Source: Macrobrachium rosenbergii
Taxonomy: Eukaryota > Arthropoda > Malacostraca > Decapoda > Palaemonidae
Direction of reading: 5' to 3'
Length of the DNA stretch: 64,000 bases
Assembly: GCF_040412425.1 (NCBI RefSeq)
Contig: NC_089795.1
Location: forward strand, 82,745,163 to 82,809,162
Shown: one piece after another, positions 46,270 through 58,330 of the stretch
How the letters are laid out: every line of letters starts with the position of its first letter
Numbering within the stretch: the stretch's first letter is position 1
Translations under genes and position numbers: made by a program
The notes under the pieces: generated by a model
Database searches by the model: none
What the model saw: the letters and a program-made list of their open reading frames with translations, nothing else
Told to the model about the DNA's origin: nothing

Positions 46270-47700
46270 TACTAGCTCTCTATGGAGAGACAGTGTAGTT
46301 CACCACATTCAACTTGTAAAAGAAGATGTTGGTGATGATCGAAAGCTCCTGAATATAGCCCCAAGACCCCGCCATGAATTGGCCCACTGCTTTCAGCGCT
46401 AGCGCCTGATGCCGAGCCATATATTTCACTTCCATAATCAACGATAGACAGCACTGTTGCTTTATACAATAAAGTAAAGGGTATGCCTATCGGCTCCCAA
46501 GTAGTGTTCGGACAGTTTTTAATTAGGGGTTTAATGCTCTTTTACATTTTGGTTCATGTATGTTATGTAGGCTTTCCAGTTCATGTGAGCATCAAATACT
46601 AATCCTAAAAAATTTTGCTGTTTGGCCAATTGGTATACTATGGTTTCTGATTTTTAAGTCTATTTCTTCTCCTTTTTTCCATTTTTTGTTTTATAAAACA
46701 TGATTGCTTGGTTTTATCTATGGAAAATTTAAAGCCTACAGATAAAGCCTATTCATCTATTTTTACTATGCTTTATTAATGATTCGTTCTGCATGTTTTA
46801 TTCGAGATGCTGAATAATATATGGTAAAATCATCCATATATTGTTACCCCAATACCCAGTAGGTAAATTTTACTGATATCATTAATTGCTAACGTAAACA
46901 ATTGTGCCACTAAGGACGCTTCCTGTGGAACACCATTTTCTAGAGGAAAGTAAACAGACAGAACATCATCAATTCCTCACCTGAAACTGCGTTTGTCAAA
47001 AAGTTTTGTATAAACCTAGGTAAATGTCCACAGATGTTGTTGTTTTGTAAGTTTTAATATAGCATACCTCCATGTAGTGTCATATGCTTTTTCAATGTCA
47101 AAAAGAACAGCTATGTAATTTGTTTTTCATTCAAAACCCTCTGGCGTATATGGTCTTCTAAGTTACAGAGAGAATCTAATGTAGACCTGTTACACTGTGA
47201 CCCAAACTGGAGTGGGAGTTAAAATTTTATTTTTCGTATGTGCCATGTTAGTCAGCATTTACCATTTCTCTAGTAATTTGCACATACAACTTGTTAAAGA
47301 AATTGGTCTGTAATTGCTTACATTACTGATCTTTCAGGTTGGGATTGGAATAATTATAGCTTTACGCCATTCATCAGAAATAAATTTCTAAGCCATAAGT
47401 GGTTATAAAACTCTAACAAGTATGTCTTTGCCAAAGGTGCTAAATGCATATCATTTCAAAACAATATTGTCACCTCCAGAGCAGATTATTGTTGTTCAAC
47501 AGAGCAAATCTAGCTCTTCCATACTAAATTTCCTATTATAATATATATCTTCTACTGTTTCAAAAATTTATTGTTATTAATTCTATGTTATTTTTCTTTG
47601 TTTTGAAATACTCATCTAAATTTTGTTGCTACTTACTTTTGCTAAATTTTTCACCTATTACATTACTAATTTCTTTAGGATCAAAGTATTTTTTCCCATC
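46270..47700 (-). pseudogene. LINE reverse transcriptase with intact YMDD box
   Basis: Minus-strand motifs in order are NYRPISLTSCMCKLLEK (about 47330), FDIEKAYDTTWRYAILKL (about 47110), ENGVPQEASLVAQLFTLAIN (about 46950), YMDDFTIYYSAS (catalytic codons at 46829-46840) and, at the end, YKATVLSIVDYGSEIYGSAS (46467). The catalytic aspartates are kept, but stops and shifts separate the motifs. The final segment is the typical post-RT 'YG' region of I/Jockey-like elements. Confidence 0.85.
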
Positions 47701-47959
47701 TTTATTATGGCATGTCTAGGTGGTTTAACATGGGTACCATTTATTTTCCTGAATTTTTCCATATTTTTTGTATGGAGTATTTTTTTAGAGAGCTCGGATA
47801 CATATTTTTTCCATGAAATGATTCTTCCCTGTATTACTTCTCTTTTAAACTTTGGCAGATATTTTTATTATACAGAGGTTTTAATGTATCAATTTCTAAT
47901 AATAATATAGTCAGTTTTGTAAGGTTCTTTCTAATATTGGTAACGTTTTGTTTAATTTA

Positions 47960-48960
47960 CTGAATTTTCTATTCAAATTATTTAGTCGTCTTCCAATTTG
48001 GTGTTTTATTTTATTAATTCTAGTTTTTCAGACCACCATGGGACTTTGTGTTTTATCCGGATGAGATTTGGATTTTGGTATTGCTTTATCAGCAGCATTT
48101 GTAATGAAATCAATAAGAAATTCATTAGTTTCATTATGGTCTTTCAAATATTCAAATGGTGGGATATTCCTGGTCAGGAATTCATATTGTTCCCAATCTG
48201 CTTTATAAATGTTATATCGAGGCATGTTTGGTGGGGTTATTTTTGTAATAAAGAAATTAATAAAAATGACTACCTTGTATGCAAGTCATCTACTGTATTC
48301 CAGTCCAATCTGTCTACTATGTCTGCTGTACATAGAGTTAGGTCAATTGAGGAATATGTTCCATGTGTTTTGAAAAATATGTGCTGATTTCGTCATCATT
48401 TATACAGCATGTCATATGAATCTGCGAATCCTCTATTTAATTCCTGCTCTATTTGATTCTGTACAATTACAGTCCCATTGGAGTTGTGGGCATTAAAATC
48501 ACCTACTAACGTTGGTTCCTTAGTATTATTAAGTAATTCTTTGATTTTGTCAACGTCATAATTTTTATTAGGTTGATTGTACAAATTATGAATTACATAA
48601 TTATCGTTTTTATTCGTATTCTAATACTCGACGTTTGCAGATCAGTAAATTTTACAGGTACTTTGTCATAACATACTTTGTTATGTACATATATAACAGT
48701 ACCTAAATTTCCCTCTTCTCTCTTGATGCAGATGCTAGGTATATTTACCTATCGTTAATATTGTTTTGTTGACATGTTGCAAACATAATATCATTGGTTC
48801 ATATTCTTTTAATAACCGTTGTATTTCTCTAGGTGTAATCTGGTCTGTAGACCATTTCGTTCCATTGTATTAATAATATAACTATTGAAAATATTTTTTA
48901 TAGCGGTCAGGTTTACTCTCTTTTTTTGTATTATCAATTTGGAATTTTTCTAACAATTTA
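47960..48960 (-). pseudogene. LINE apurinic-type endonuclease
   Basis: On the minus strand, IQWNENGL-like sequence (about 48875) is followed by EGNLGTVIYVHNKV (about 48715), then EPTLVGDFNAHNSNGT in the frame from 48584. These match 'lQWN.nGl', 'GG.aiyv...v' and 'lvGDFNAHN'. The frame from 48225 covers the region after the endonuclease, leading to the RT. Confidence 0.8.
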
Positions 48961-49299
48961 CTCACGACATTCATCTGTTTTCCTTATAATAGACTAAGTG
49001 CTCAATGCATATGCACCCTTTTTCATGGTTACTCAAATCTGGTTTTCTTTTTTCTATATTCATAAAATTTCTTATAATGTTTGTTAAACCATCTTTTGTT
49101 ATGCTTTTTTGTTATTGCATAATTAAATGAAACAATCATTACATCCACAAGTATTATCATGTGTATTTCTCTTTTCATTGCTCTTGTTCCAATTATTGGA
49201 GAAGAGTAATCTCTTCTCCCTTGACATAATCATTATCATCTATGGTATGATTCTCTTTCACTTCTTCAGTGTTCTGCGACATTTGCCTTCATAGGTTTC

Positions 49300-50439
49300 T
49301 ATTATTATTTTAGGAGATAAAGGTATTTATTCTTAGCTTGTTTTGTTTTGTTCCTTTTTCATCTCCTTTATCTTTTGGTTTAACTGATGTTTCTCTAATA
49401 ATAGTTGGTTTTTCTTTGTTTTGGGTGGTGTTCTCCAAAGGCCTTTTTTTATCTTTAATTTCCTGTCTATCTCTACCCTCTTCTGTCACTTTAGTAGCAG
49501 CATCCTCCTGTGTTTCTATCTGCATTAATATTTCAAATGAATTGGACAAAATATTATCCATCTCATTTTGTACCTGTTTCTTTATTTTTACAATTTTATT
49601 TTTATTTCTAAATTATTAATTTTTCTTGAGATTTACTTTTCTGTGCTCTGTTATTTCTATCTGTTTCCGTTTTTGCTTCATTTTTTGCTCTTGTTATTGA
49701 GGAATATGAATGTTTCTTAGATGGATCTTGCATTCCTCTCACTTTTTTTAATTCCAATTTAGCTCTCTGATAGACATCCCTGTTAGTTCTTGCAACATTT
49801 TCAACTCTGTATTTGTATATGTAGTACACACACTCCTTGGACCTAGCATGATGATCCTGTCCACAGTTTACACATTTGGGTTCACTACATTTCCATTGTG
49901 TGGCATGTTGTTAGATCCACAATAAGCACATACAGGTTCATTACGACAGTTTTTCTCTTTGTGTCCCATACTTACTACAATTTTGACATTGTAGCGGTTT
50001 GGGAACATAAGGTCTCAATTCTCTATTTTTGACCCAAAATTTTTATTTTTTTGAGGTAACTCTTGACCCTCAAATTTTATTTTGCAATTCTTAATGCTTT
50101 ATTATTTTGTTTACTTGGTATTATATATACCTCTGATCTTGGATTTTGGTATATCTCATTTTAAGAGAGTCCAACAGTATATTTTTTGTCAACCAGTTCG
50201 TCATTATTTTCAGGAAGTACAATAGTACCTGAATGCTGTTCATAGTGTCATGCTTCTTTACTTTTACATTTATATTGTCAACACTTTTTATTGACAGATA
50301 GTCCTCAGACTGGTTTTTGGTTGTGGCTTCTATAAGCCACGTCTTCATTTTTATCTGTCTAAAACGATTTCTGTGGGTTGAGTGTCTTTTAATAAAGTTT
50401 TCTAACTTTAGGGCTGATATTTTGCTGTTCTGTTTCCAT
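49300..50439 (-). pseudogene. LINE ORF1 with CCHC zinc knuckles
   Basis: An ATG at 50439 opens METEQQNISPKVRKL. The middle (50348-50121) has VDKKYTVGLL-like sequence typical of I/Jockey ORF1 proteins. Near 49995-49840 Cys-rich blocks appear (CQNC...GHKEKNC, CAYCG), i.e. CCHC-type knuckles with frame breaks. The tail (49829-49310) is Lys/Glu-rich. The protein would bind the element RNA in an active copy. Confidence 0.7.
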
Positions 50440-50480
50440 GGTTAGAAACCTTGACCCTTCCCTCCCAAAGAGGAGTCGAA

Positions 50481-50707
50481 GTGAGTCAAGGTTGAGTCAA
50501 GACGATATTTACTTTTTTTTGATTTGTTGTGCTGGAGCATAAAGGTTCCAGTGTGATTATATTTGGATTCTTTATTGTTTTTTCCAAAGAAAAGGTTGTT
50601 ACAAGAGGTTCCATCGGTCGTCATCTGTGCCGAAGTCACTACCATCAAAGGCCCAGGTACTCGAATCTTTATTTTCACTTTACAAAGATTTGAGGAGGGA
50701 GAAAAAG

Positions 50708-50746
<39 letters not shown>

Positions 50747-52212
50747 ACCTGAAAACCTTAAAAAGATATCATCAGCCTTTCATGGAGTTCATTCCTCCAC
50801 TAATGGCACAGTGAGAACCGACTCCCAAATGTCATCCCTACCCCTACCCCAAAGGGGATGGCACAACATGATTAGAGTGGCTCAAGTGTAAGCCAACCTG
50901 CTTGATAGGACTTGAGGTATTACTAGAATACAATCATCCCCACCCTAATCACATTATGGGCAAACCTGGACAGAATGCCGAGAGTCCTATTCCCAGAACT
51001 AGACCCCCTGGAATCCGTGGTCCAGTCCCGTAGAATAGTTCCGCCTGAAAACTCAGGTCGAACATTGTCGGGCAGTTGATGGTCCTGCACGGTTCTCACT
51101 ATTTAGTTTCGGATATAAACCCAATCCCAGCTATGATACCTTTTCCTATTTACCAGGTCCAAGAAATTTGTGCGAAAGTGAAAATATCCACGCCATTTAA
51201 ACGAAAGGTTTGTAGGTGATCCGTCAGGACTTTGGCTCTCATTCTTCGTAAGAACAAAGAAGAAAAAGAGGGCCCTACACCACGTGAAGGAACCTATTCG
51301 GGGGTTTCTGCCACCAGAGGAGGAGTTGGGGCAACAGCTGCTGACTACCAGGAACCAATCCCTGACTCGATGAAAGGTGAGAATGAAGGACACTCAGTCT
51401 GAAGCAGCTCATGTGAGTCGATACATGTCGACTGAGCAAAAGAATATGAAGCACCACCAGACACCAAAGAAAATGGGAAAGGTTAGGAGGAGGGGGGAAG
51501 AGGAGCAACAGCTACAACCCCACCCTTGTTCAAAAGCAACTCAGCAGACTTAAGAGCATTCTCATGTGACATCCTTAGGAAGCAAAGTGTCCAAAATAAT
51601 ATCTAGCTTGAAAACAACAGAAGATACTGTACCCGAGGTAGTACTGGAAAGACAAGTTTTAATGGAGACAGAAGCAAGAGATGCACAGATAGCTAAAAAA
51701 AAAATCATGTAATGAATGAACAGGTGCATTCTGGGGAGAAACAGGAATAGCAGACAAAGATTTGGAATGAGAAGTATCTTTGAGCCAACATAAAAGAAGA
51801 GGTACAACTCACTACAGACACGTTATTATTAGTAACACTATTTGTACCTATATAATTAATCCTATCAGTGCTAACAACCTTATTACTACTAGATGCCAAT
51901 AACCGGAGTCAAATATTGTGTGAAGGGCTACATTTACTAAAACGATCTTTTGGTTAATGTATTAAACAAGACTCAGAGCATGAAAAATGAGGCGGGTGAC
52001 AGAGGGCACATAACAACATCGCACCGAGATCCAGCCCAGTTCCCTGGCAGCAGCTTTTTCCAACTGTCACAGGGCAGTCCTAGACTTGGGCTACAGGCAG
52101 GCAAGGGCACCAACACCTTGCCTCTTATAGGGGAACATGAAAATGATCACACTATGGGGGGTGGGACCCAAAACAGTTTCCTAACATAAATTCAGACAAA
52201 CCTTTACTGAGC
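50481..52212. other. Flank with poly(A) run (50709-50744); no recognised gene
   Basis: The A run is ~35 bases. CAGTGAGAACCG (50809) and CGGTTCTCACTA (51090) are a short inverted pair ~280 bp apart. Minus-strand open pieces at 51393-51103 and 51807-51562 have no known motifs; they lie upstream of nothing recognised on that strand. Confidence 0.45.
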
Positions 52213-52244
52213 TAAAAATGACATTTTTATAAGAAAATACAGTT

Positions 52245-52278
<34 letters not shown>

Positions 52279-52585
52279 TATATATATATATATATATATA
52301 CTAACCCAGTAATTTACATTTGCTATTTTCACTCGTTCAGCAGCCTAAAATGTTGAAATTCGGGGGTCGTACTAGTTTGTTTTGGGGTATGTGACATGCC
52401 CCCCCAACTCTCGGGGGAAAGAGAGGAAGAACTTAGCAAAGAGTTCAATTTGTTTATGCCCTTATGTCTGTTCGTGGGGAAGCGGGAGGGCTCTGATCAT
52501 GTGATTACCGGGTAAGTATACATGAAACACTATTTTACTATAAAAATGTCATTTTTATATGAGTAAACTTACCCAGCAATTACAT
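52213..52585 (-). repeat. YR-associated palindromic end module, copy C
   Basis: The outer arm (about 52213-52320: AAAAATGACATTTTTATA ... ACTAACCCAGTAATTTACAT) is the reverse complement of the inner arm (52498-52558: ATGTGATTACCGGGTAAGTA ... AAAAATGTCATTTTTAT). The outer arm is stretched by an AT run at 52243-52300. The third partial copy, TAAACTTACCCAGCAATTAC, is at 52564-52583 in outer-arm orientation, on the YR side. Confidence 0.85.
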
Positions 52586-52739
52586 AGATGATTCCCACAC
52601 TGATAGGAGGTGGGAAGGCTTGGACATATCTACCCCCAAACATTATTAATGGTAATGAATTTGAGAACAGAAAAATTACTAACACTGAATCAATGTTTGT
52701 TGTGTCCTTACCTGATAAGAGAGCTGCTGCAGGTACATA

Positions 52740-52990
52740 CTGCCTCTGGTTGGCACTCATCTTATCGTGTAGAGGCAAGGCGGTATAGCCTGGAGCGCCT
52801 ACTCTACAGTGGGCGCTTTGCAGCGATGGACCAATTCCGATGGCTATCAAAGAATACTGTATAAGTTTTGGCACTCATAGTGTAGAGGCAAGGTGGTATA
52901 GCCTGGAGTGCCTACTCTAAAGTGGGCGCTTTGCAGCAATCACACCAGCTCCAATGGCCAAACATAGAGTGCCCTGCGCAGGCACTGTGA
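52740..52990. repeat. ~120-bp tandem duplication between YR copy C and its end module
   Basis: TTGGCACTCAT, GTGTAGAGGCAAGG(C/T)GGTAT, AGCCTGGAG(C/T)GCCTACTCTA and AGTGGGCGCTTTGCAGC occur twice, at about 52750 and 52869. Confidence 0.85.
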
Positions 52991-53239
52991 TACCATACAA
53001 AATATCCAGAACAAAAACAGTCATCCCAAAACCCACCAATTCAATATTAAAAACACCAATTTTATACTGTTAAAAGAAAAGACTGGAGGGTACTGCATGA
53101 ACAGTACTCCCTTGCTGCCCCTAGATCAACACCCTATGCAAGGTGAAGAGATAAAAGGAAGGAACAATGCCTCCCAAGTTTCCTCCCCCAACACCACGCC
53201 AGCCGTGTATAATGGACCCAAGGTACTGCACTGATCATA

Positions 53240-54230
53240 CAATGTTTCTATATCCCGTAAATAATGAGAAGCAAAAACTGACTTGCATTTCCAGAAAGTT
53301 GATTGTAAAGTGAAGCTGGGGATGTAAGAAAATAAACACTCATTTACAGTTTTACATGAGGGGAAAAAGCTCCAACCATGGAGTGTGCTTCAGATATAAG
53401 GGCTCTGAGGAAGAATGTCAGGGAGTTCTTAGACAGAGGCCATGATGGATTTTTCACAGAACACCAAAGATTGCTTGAAGTTCCACGAACAGACTTCATT
53501 CTGTGGAGATAATATTTAAGGGCCCTCACAGGGCACAGAGTTCTCTCTTCAGCTGGACCCAAAACTTCAGAGAAGCTTTTAACAGTAAAAGAACGAGGCC
53601 ATGGTTTCAATGGTGTTTCGTTCTTAGCCAAGAGTCCCAAGGAAAAAGAACAAGCTGCATTTCTTTGGGAAAATTCTTCTATCTAAAACATGAATCTCAC
53701 TGGCCCTTTCTGCTGTTGCCAAAGCGACCAGGAAAAAGGTCTTCCTAGTAAGGTCTCTTAGGGAGATAGATTGCATGGGTTCGAAACAAGGACTGGATAG
53801 GCATCTAAGTACGATGTCTAGGTTCCAGGAGACTAAGGGAGTTTCCTTTTGCTCTACTGATTCAAAGGACTTTATTAGATCTGACAAATCTTGGTTGGAG
53901 GATAAATCCATCCCTCTGTGGCAGAAGACAGAGCTTAACATGGCTCTGTACCCTTTTATAGTGGAAGTGGAGACACCTCTAGAAGTTCGTAGGTATAGCA
54001 GAAAATCCGTTATTTCTGCTAAAGAGGTTTTAGTAGAGGAAACATTGTGTCGTCTACACCATGACCTGAAGATGGTCCACTTTGTCAGGTAGACCTTTTA
54101 TGAAGAATGCTTTCTGCACTTGGCAATAGATTCTGAAGCTGCTTTTGAAAAGCCCTTAATTCTGAGCAACTGCTTAACAGTTTGAATATGACGGGTTTAT
54201 GAACTGACCTAACTATTTGCTTTCACAATC
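53240..54230 (-). pseudogene. DIRS-type tyrosine recombinase, copy C
   Basis: On the minus strand the N-terminal SAM-like domain reads YLTKWTIFRSWCRRHNV and TIKGYRAMLSSVF (54090-53940). The frame from 53941 has IKSFESVEQKETPLVSWNL and FLVALATAERASEIHVLD, which keeps the first catalytic Arg (ATAERASEI). After a frameshift near 53640 the frame ends ERTLCPVRALKYYLHRMKSV. The tail QSTFWKCKSVFASHYLRDI lies near 53290-53240. The HxxR box is not clearly readable. Upstream of 54230 no RT or RNase H of this element is visible. Confidence 0.8.
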
Positions 54231-54649
54231 AATCTGCTTCTCTATCTTCCTATACCAACAAACTTAAGCATAAAGTCTTTCAAAAATTCGTACATTCCTA
54301 ACATCAGTTCTCAAGATCACACACTTTATACCCCTGCAGGTGGCACAAACAGTGTCTGTCTAACTCAAAGATCAATATCCAGCTAACACAGTAATCATTC
54401 TTACAGAAGACATACTAATACTAGGAAAATGAATGTACAGTACTGTGAAAGCAATAAACAGCCAAAACCAGGAAATACCAACAAGCACCTTGGCACAATG
54501 GCAGCAAGAATTCTGACAAGAGCTAAAATATTTGAAACACACCTGGTGGAGAACAGGGTCAGCCATTCTATCTTCTGTTTACATGCCATCTTGCCTACTG
54601 GAGATATAAGCTATTTTTAACAGTAGGTAGTTCTTCATTGGAGGTGAGG

Positions 54650-54840
54650 TAGATAGTTCTCGCTAGTAAACTGTTGGCCCAACATTCAACTCCCGACCGC
54701 CAGTTTATGAATTAGAGGAATTTGTTTCTGGTGATAGAAATTCATTTCTCATCATAATGTGGTTTGGATCCCACAATAAGCTGTAGGTCCCACTGCTAGG
54801 TAACCAGTTGGTTCTTGGCCACGTAAAATAAATATATCAG
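54650..54840 (+). mobile_element. tRNA-like SINE, copy 2 (3'-truncated)
   Basis: The tRNA-like head (54650-54715, possible box B ATTCAACTCCC) is followed by TTAGAGGAATTTGTTTCTGG, GATAGAAATTCATTTCTC, CCCACAATAAGCTGTAGGTC and CCACGTAAAATAAAT, as in copy 1. The LINE-like tail is missing and an ATT run (54847-54882) follows. 54231-54649 holds nothing recognised. Confidence 0.75.
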
Positions 54841-54843
54841 TAG

Positions 54844-54883
<40 letters not shown>

Positions 54884-54892
54884 TGAGTTTTC

Positions 54893-55045
54893 TCTATTTT
54901 TCTAATACAGTAATTGATTTTTCTAGGTTACTGCATTCTGCCAGTAACATGCCGATATTGGTCATACATGGAGAGTATGACCAATATTTATGTTACTCCA
55001 GAACGCATAACACAAAAATCAATTACACTATTAGAAAAATAAAAA
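54893..55045. repeat. ~150-bp hairpin repeat
   Basis: TTTTTCTAATACAGTAATTG then ATTTTT and GCCGATATTGGTCATAC are mirrored by GTATGACCAATATT and AAAAATCAATTACACTATTA. It forms an almost continuous foldback with a loop near 54972. It is MITE-like with no coding content. Confidence 0.8.
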
Positions 55046-55853
55046 AAAATTAATATATTATTCAGTAGATGAAACCTATTCATATGGGAACAAGCCACAG
55101 GGGCCATTGACATGATATTCAAGCTTCCAAAGAATATGGTGTTTAATATTTAGGAAGCAAGGAAGTACCAAGAAATACAAAAGAAAGATCTATGTAAAAA
55201 AAAAAAAATAAATTAATAAATAGAGACATATTAAAAATGTATTAAAATGCAGAAGAATGGTATTAGAATGGGTAATACATTTGCATTTTTGCTTGAATCT
55301 GAAGTTCCAACTGCAAAGACATCCTCTGGTGAGGCTGTTCCACAGTCCAATGGTAGAAATGCAATAAAGGACCTCTGGAACTGAGAAGTTTGAGCAACAC
55401 ATTTAATGCACATTGGTGCTGCTGTTCAGTGAATCTGGTTGCTCTTGGCAGTTAAAGGGGATCAGGGATCAATTGAGAATGTGAAAGGTCTCTGTTGTAA
55501 TACAACTTATGAAAAAGTGACAGACAAGAGACTATCCGTCGATGGTCCAAGTCATAACTTTCTACTACTAGGAAACAGAACCTACCACCACGAACCACTC
55601 TACCTAAAAGAGATAAATCTCTGGCAGAAGCAGACATGCACACTGGAGAACAGTACAGTATTCCAATAAAGGAAGTACAATTGACCTCAAACAGGTCGCA
55701 ATGATTTCATCACTGTTATACAGTAAACATATAAGGCCTTACGAACAATACCTAACTTTTGTGCGGCATTTACTGAAACTTTCATTAGGTGTTTCTCAAA
55801 AGTTAGATGTAAGTCAAAAGTTACACCTAGCATAGTTAAAGCTTTAGACTCAT

Positions 55854-56910
55854 TCAGCAAAGTTCCATCAACCTGAAGGGAGGATGGGGTGGGAAATCTG
55901 TATGAAATCTACTGATCAATAATATTTTCATTTTACAGGAGTTCAGTCTCATATCCCACCAACTAGACCATTCCCTGATCTGGTCCATGTCCCAGTTGAG
56001 GCTGAGAGCAGCTTCATCTCTCATAAGTGGAGATTTCACTACACACACAAGTGTTGCATCATCGGCATACTGAACAATCTTGTTTTCCAGGCCAACAACC
56101 ATACCACTTGTATACACTAAAAATAACAGTGGACCAACAACACTGCCCTGTAGAACTCCAGACACAATAGGTCTTGGTCCACTAAAGATCCCATGCACAG
56201 CAGCTTGCTGCTGCCTACCTATATGGAAATCCTCAAGTAATCCTAAAACATATCCACCCACTCCAAGATTCTAAGTTTATAAATAAGTGCCTTGTGGTTT
56301 ACTAAATCGAAAGCAGCACTAAAATCTATTTGAATTACTCTTCACTCAAACCCCTTATCAAGGTTCCCTTGGAAATGGCATGTCAAGTCTAAAAGAGCAT
56401 GACAGGTACCTAACTGCTTCCTGTATGCATATTGACTATTAATTAACAATCCTTTAGATTCCACATACTTATATACTGTAATGGCTTAAAAATGAGTTTT
56501 TCAGCAACTTTGGAGAGTACGGGGAGAATAGAGATTGGCCTGTAGTTACTGCAGGCTGCAGATATGTATACCACTCTTTGGAACAGGCACTGTATTACTA
56601 AGCTTGCACTCATCCACAAAGATACTACAACAACATAATAATCTATAGAATTAGTAATCTTGGGAGACAAAACACTAGAAACTTTTTTAAAAATCAAAGG
56701 GTAAAAAACTATAAGGATCTTCTCCACCCCAGCTATCAAGATTATCCAGAATTTTCTTAACATCCCTGGGGCAAAATGCAAATTTTGTAAGAATAGGTTC
56801 AGGATGAAAAGTATCAGGGAGAGGGACATCCTCAGCTGATTACTTACCTTCAAAAGCTTGATGAAGTAGCTCAGCCTTTTCCCTAGGGCCAGTAACCAAT
56901 ATTCCATCAT
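55854..56910 (-). pseudogene. CR1-like reverse transcriptase with intact YADD
   Basis: The minus-strand frame from 56910 carries NYRPISILPVLSKVAEKLI. The frame from 56261 carries VSGVLQGSVVGPLLFLVYTS and IVQYADDATLVCVV, so the catalytic YADD is intact. The end reads WWDMRLNSCKMKILLISR, matching 'W..klN..Kt..m.is'. These are the standard CR1/Jockey-superfamily RT motifs in order. Confidence 0.85.
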
Positions 56911-57150
56911 CTGTTAGTAGTGGTGGAATGGAAGACAAGTCTGACCCAAAGATAGATGATGCCAATTTGGTCCACCACAGATGAGGTCAAGTAATTCCTT
57001 CACGTTTCTTCTTTAAGGGGTTATTGTAATTTCTCTTGGCTGTATGATAAGTTCTATTTGCAGCAAGGCGAGACTCAACAAAACTGGTGTAATTTTCATT
57101 TGAAAGATTTATCTCCGAAGGTTGAATTTGGTCTGTTTGTCATGGCAAGT

Positions 57151-57900
57151 TCATCTACATGTATCATCAAACCATGGCTGGTCATTTGTCCTAAATTTGA
57201 TGACCTTTCTGGGGGCATATCTTATTAAAATAGCCATCAGCATTTTATTTAATCTCTTCTTGGGATCAAGATCTAGTATAGCAACTGAAATATTAAGTGC
57301 TTGACAAGCTTCCATAATACTATCCCAGTTGGCCCTGGATCTCATCCAGACCATTTTTCCAATGGTGGAATTAGGAATAAACTGATTGAAAGATATGTCC
57401 ATCTCAATGGCACAATGATCAGAAGTGCCTATATATACAGTATTCACAGACCTTGAACTTCACAACAGCTCAAACATCTGTGAATATGAGGTCTAACCTA
57501 TTACCAGAAATGTGGGTGGGTTCCTCAATTCGCTGGACAAAATTGGAGGATATGCAGAACTCAAGAGCATACCATGTAGAAATTGAATTTAGCCACTCAC
57601 TGCTTTGCATTAGTCTCCCCATATAAGAAATGAAGCTTTTGAATCCTGTGACTGTGCCATATTAATCCTTTCCAAAAGACAGTCATATATAGAATTGTCA
57701 ATATTTGGATTGAGGTAAACAGCAAATACAGTACATAAAACATTGTAGAACTCATTGGAAATTTTAAAACAAAGAACTTCATGGCAACTACACTCCAAAT
57801 TTTTCTGATGATAAACAGGTTGTCCGGACTTAGTGTACAGTACAGCCATACCCTGCGCATGTTGGATGTTATGTCGATAAATAAAATCAGGGCCATCAAA
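57151..57900 (-). pseudogene. CR1-like endonuclease and linker
   Basis: The minus-strand frame from 57849 reads MAVLYTKSGQPVYHQ, then CHEVLCFKI, FAVYLNPNIDNSIYDCLLE and FLIWGD. These match the CR1 endonuclease core ('gvavyvr', 'E', 'vYRnPd.dds..D.L', 'f.GDFN'). The frame from 57447 starts GTSDHCAIEMDI, the 'SDH' motif that closes the fold. Confidence 0.8.
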
Positions 57901-58058
57901 CCCCCGGATTAAAAACTCAACCTTTGACTTACAAGAGTCTCAGATAAAAACATTAAATTGTAGTTACAGGCACAACTCTGGAGATCAAGAAAATTTTACC
58001 TTAAGCCCTAAATATCTGAGTAAAGTACTTTGCAATTTTTCTTACTGTAATGAGTAGC

Positions 58059-58085
58059 AAGCCCAAGGTTCAGCTCAATGTCTCC
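58059..58085 (-). other. Decayed 2A-like ribosome-skipping motif (GDIELNLGL)
   Basis: On the minus strand the leader ends LLILILSGDIELNLGL. The 2A consensus is GD(V/I)ExNPGP after a Leu-rich stretch. Here GDIE-x-N and the upstream hydrophobics are kept, while both prolines read Leu (single C-to-T changes of CCN codons would explain them). 2A-like peptides at the N-terminus of CR1-type LINE proteins are known from other invertebrates. Confidence 0.55.
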
Positions 58086-58330
58086 CGAAAGAATTAGAAT
58101 TAACAACATAAAATCAGTATCAAAACTAATAAATAGACGTAACAATGGTAACATTGTAAAACTCAACAGAGTAAAAAACAACAATACAGTACCATCATCA
58201 ACAACAGTATTTACATTATTTACAAAGTTATGTTGAGAGCATAAATAAGTGTCACCATACATCATTGCAAAAAACGCCGGAAGCAACTGGTCGACAAGGT
58301 GGGCTGACACTCCTTATAAGGCAAAAGAAA

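Larger units (their letters stand above)
44865..50480 (-). mobile_element. I/Nimb-like LINE (near full length, ~5.6 kb)
   Basis: In minus-strand order it has ORF1 with CCHC knuckles (50439-49300), an endonuclease (about 48950-47960), an RT with intact YMDD (47700-46270), an RNase H (46000-45560), a 3' region with a conserved tail (45045-44880) and a (TAA)n end. The presence of RNase H and a CCHC ORF1 puts it in or near the I group. Frames are broken many times, so this copy is dead. The same tail is seen at 63820-64000. Confidence 0.85.
55118..58330 (-). mobile_element. CR1-like LINE, 5'-incomplete
   Basis: In minus-strand order it has a hydrophobic leader with a decayed 2A-like motif (58310-58050), an endonuclease (57860-57450), a linker (57447-57151), an RT (56910-55854) and a post-RT region with the QFQRSFIAF...WNS-type end (55400-55250), with an AATAA-type 3' edge. 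Fragments of the same LINE are at 31806-32120 and 35580-35935. Catalytic motifs are partly intact but frames are broken. Confidence 0.82.

Noticed and set aside
50809..51101. CAGTGAGAACCG / CGGTTCTCACTA as transposon ends
   Set aside because: Only 12 bp and unsupported by any other boundary; likely chance or part of the LINE leader.
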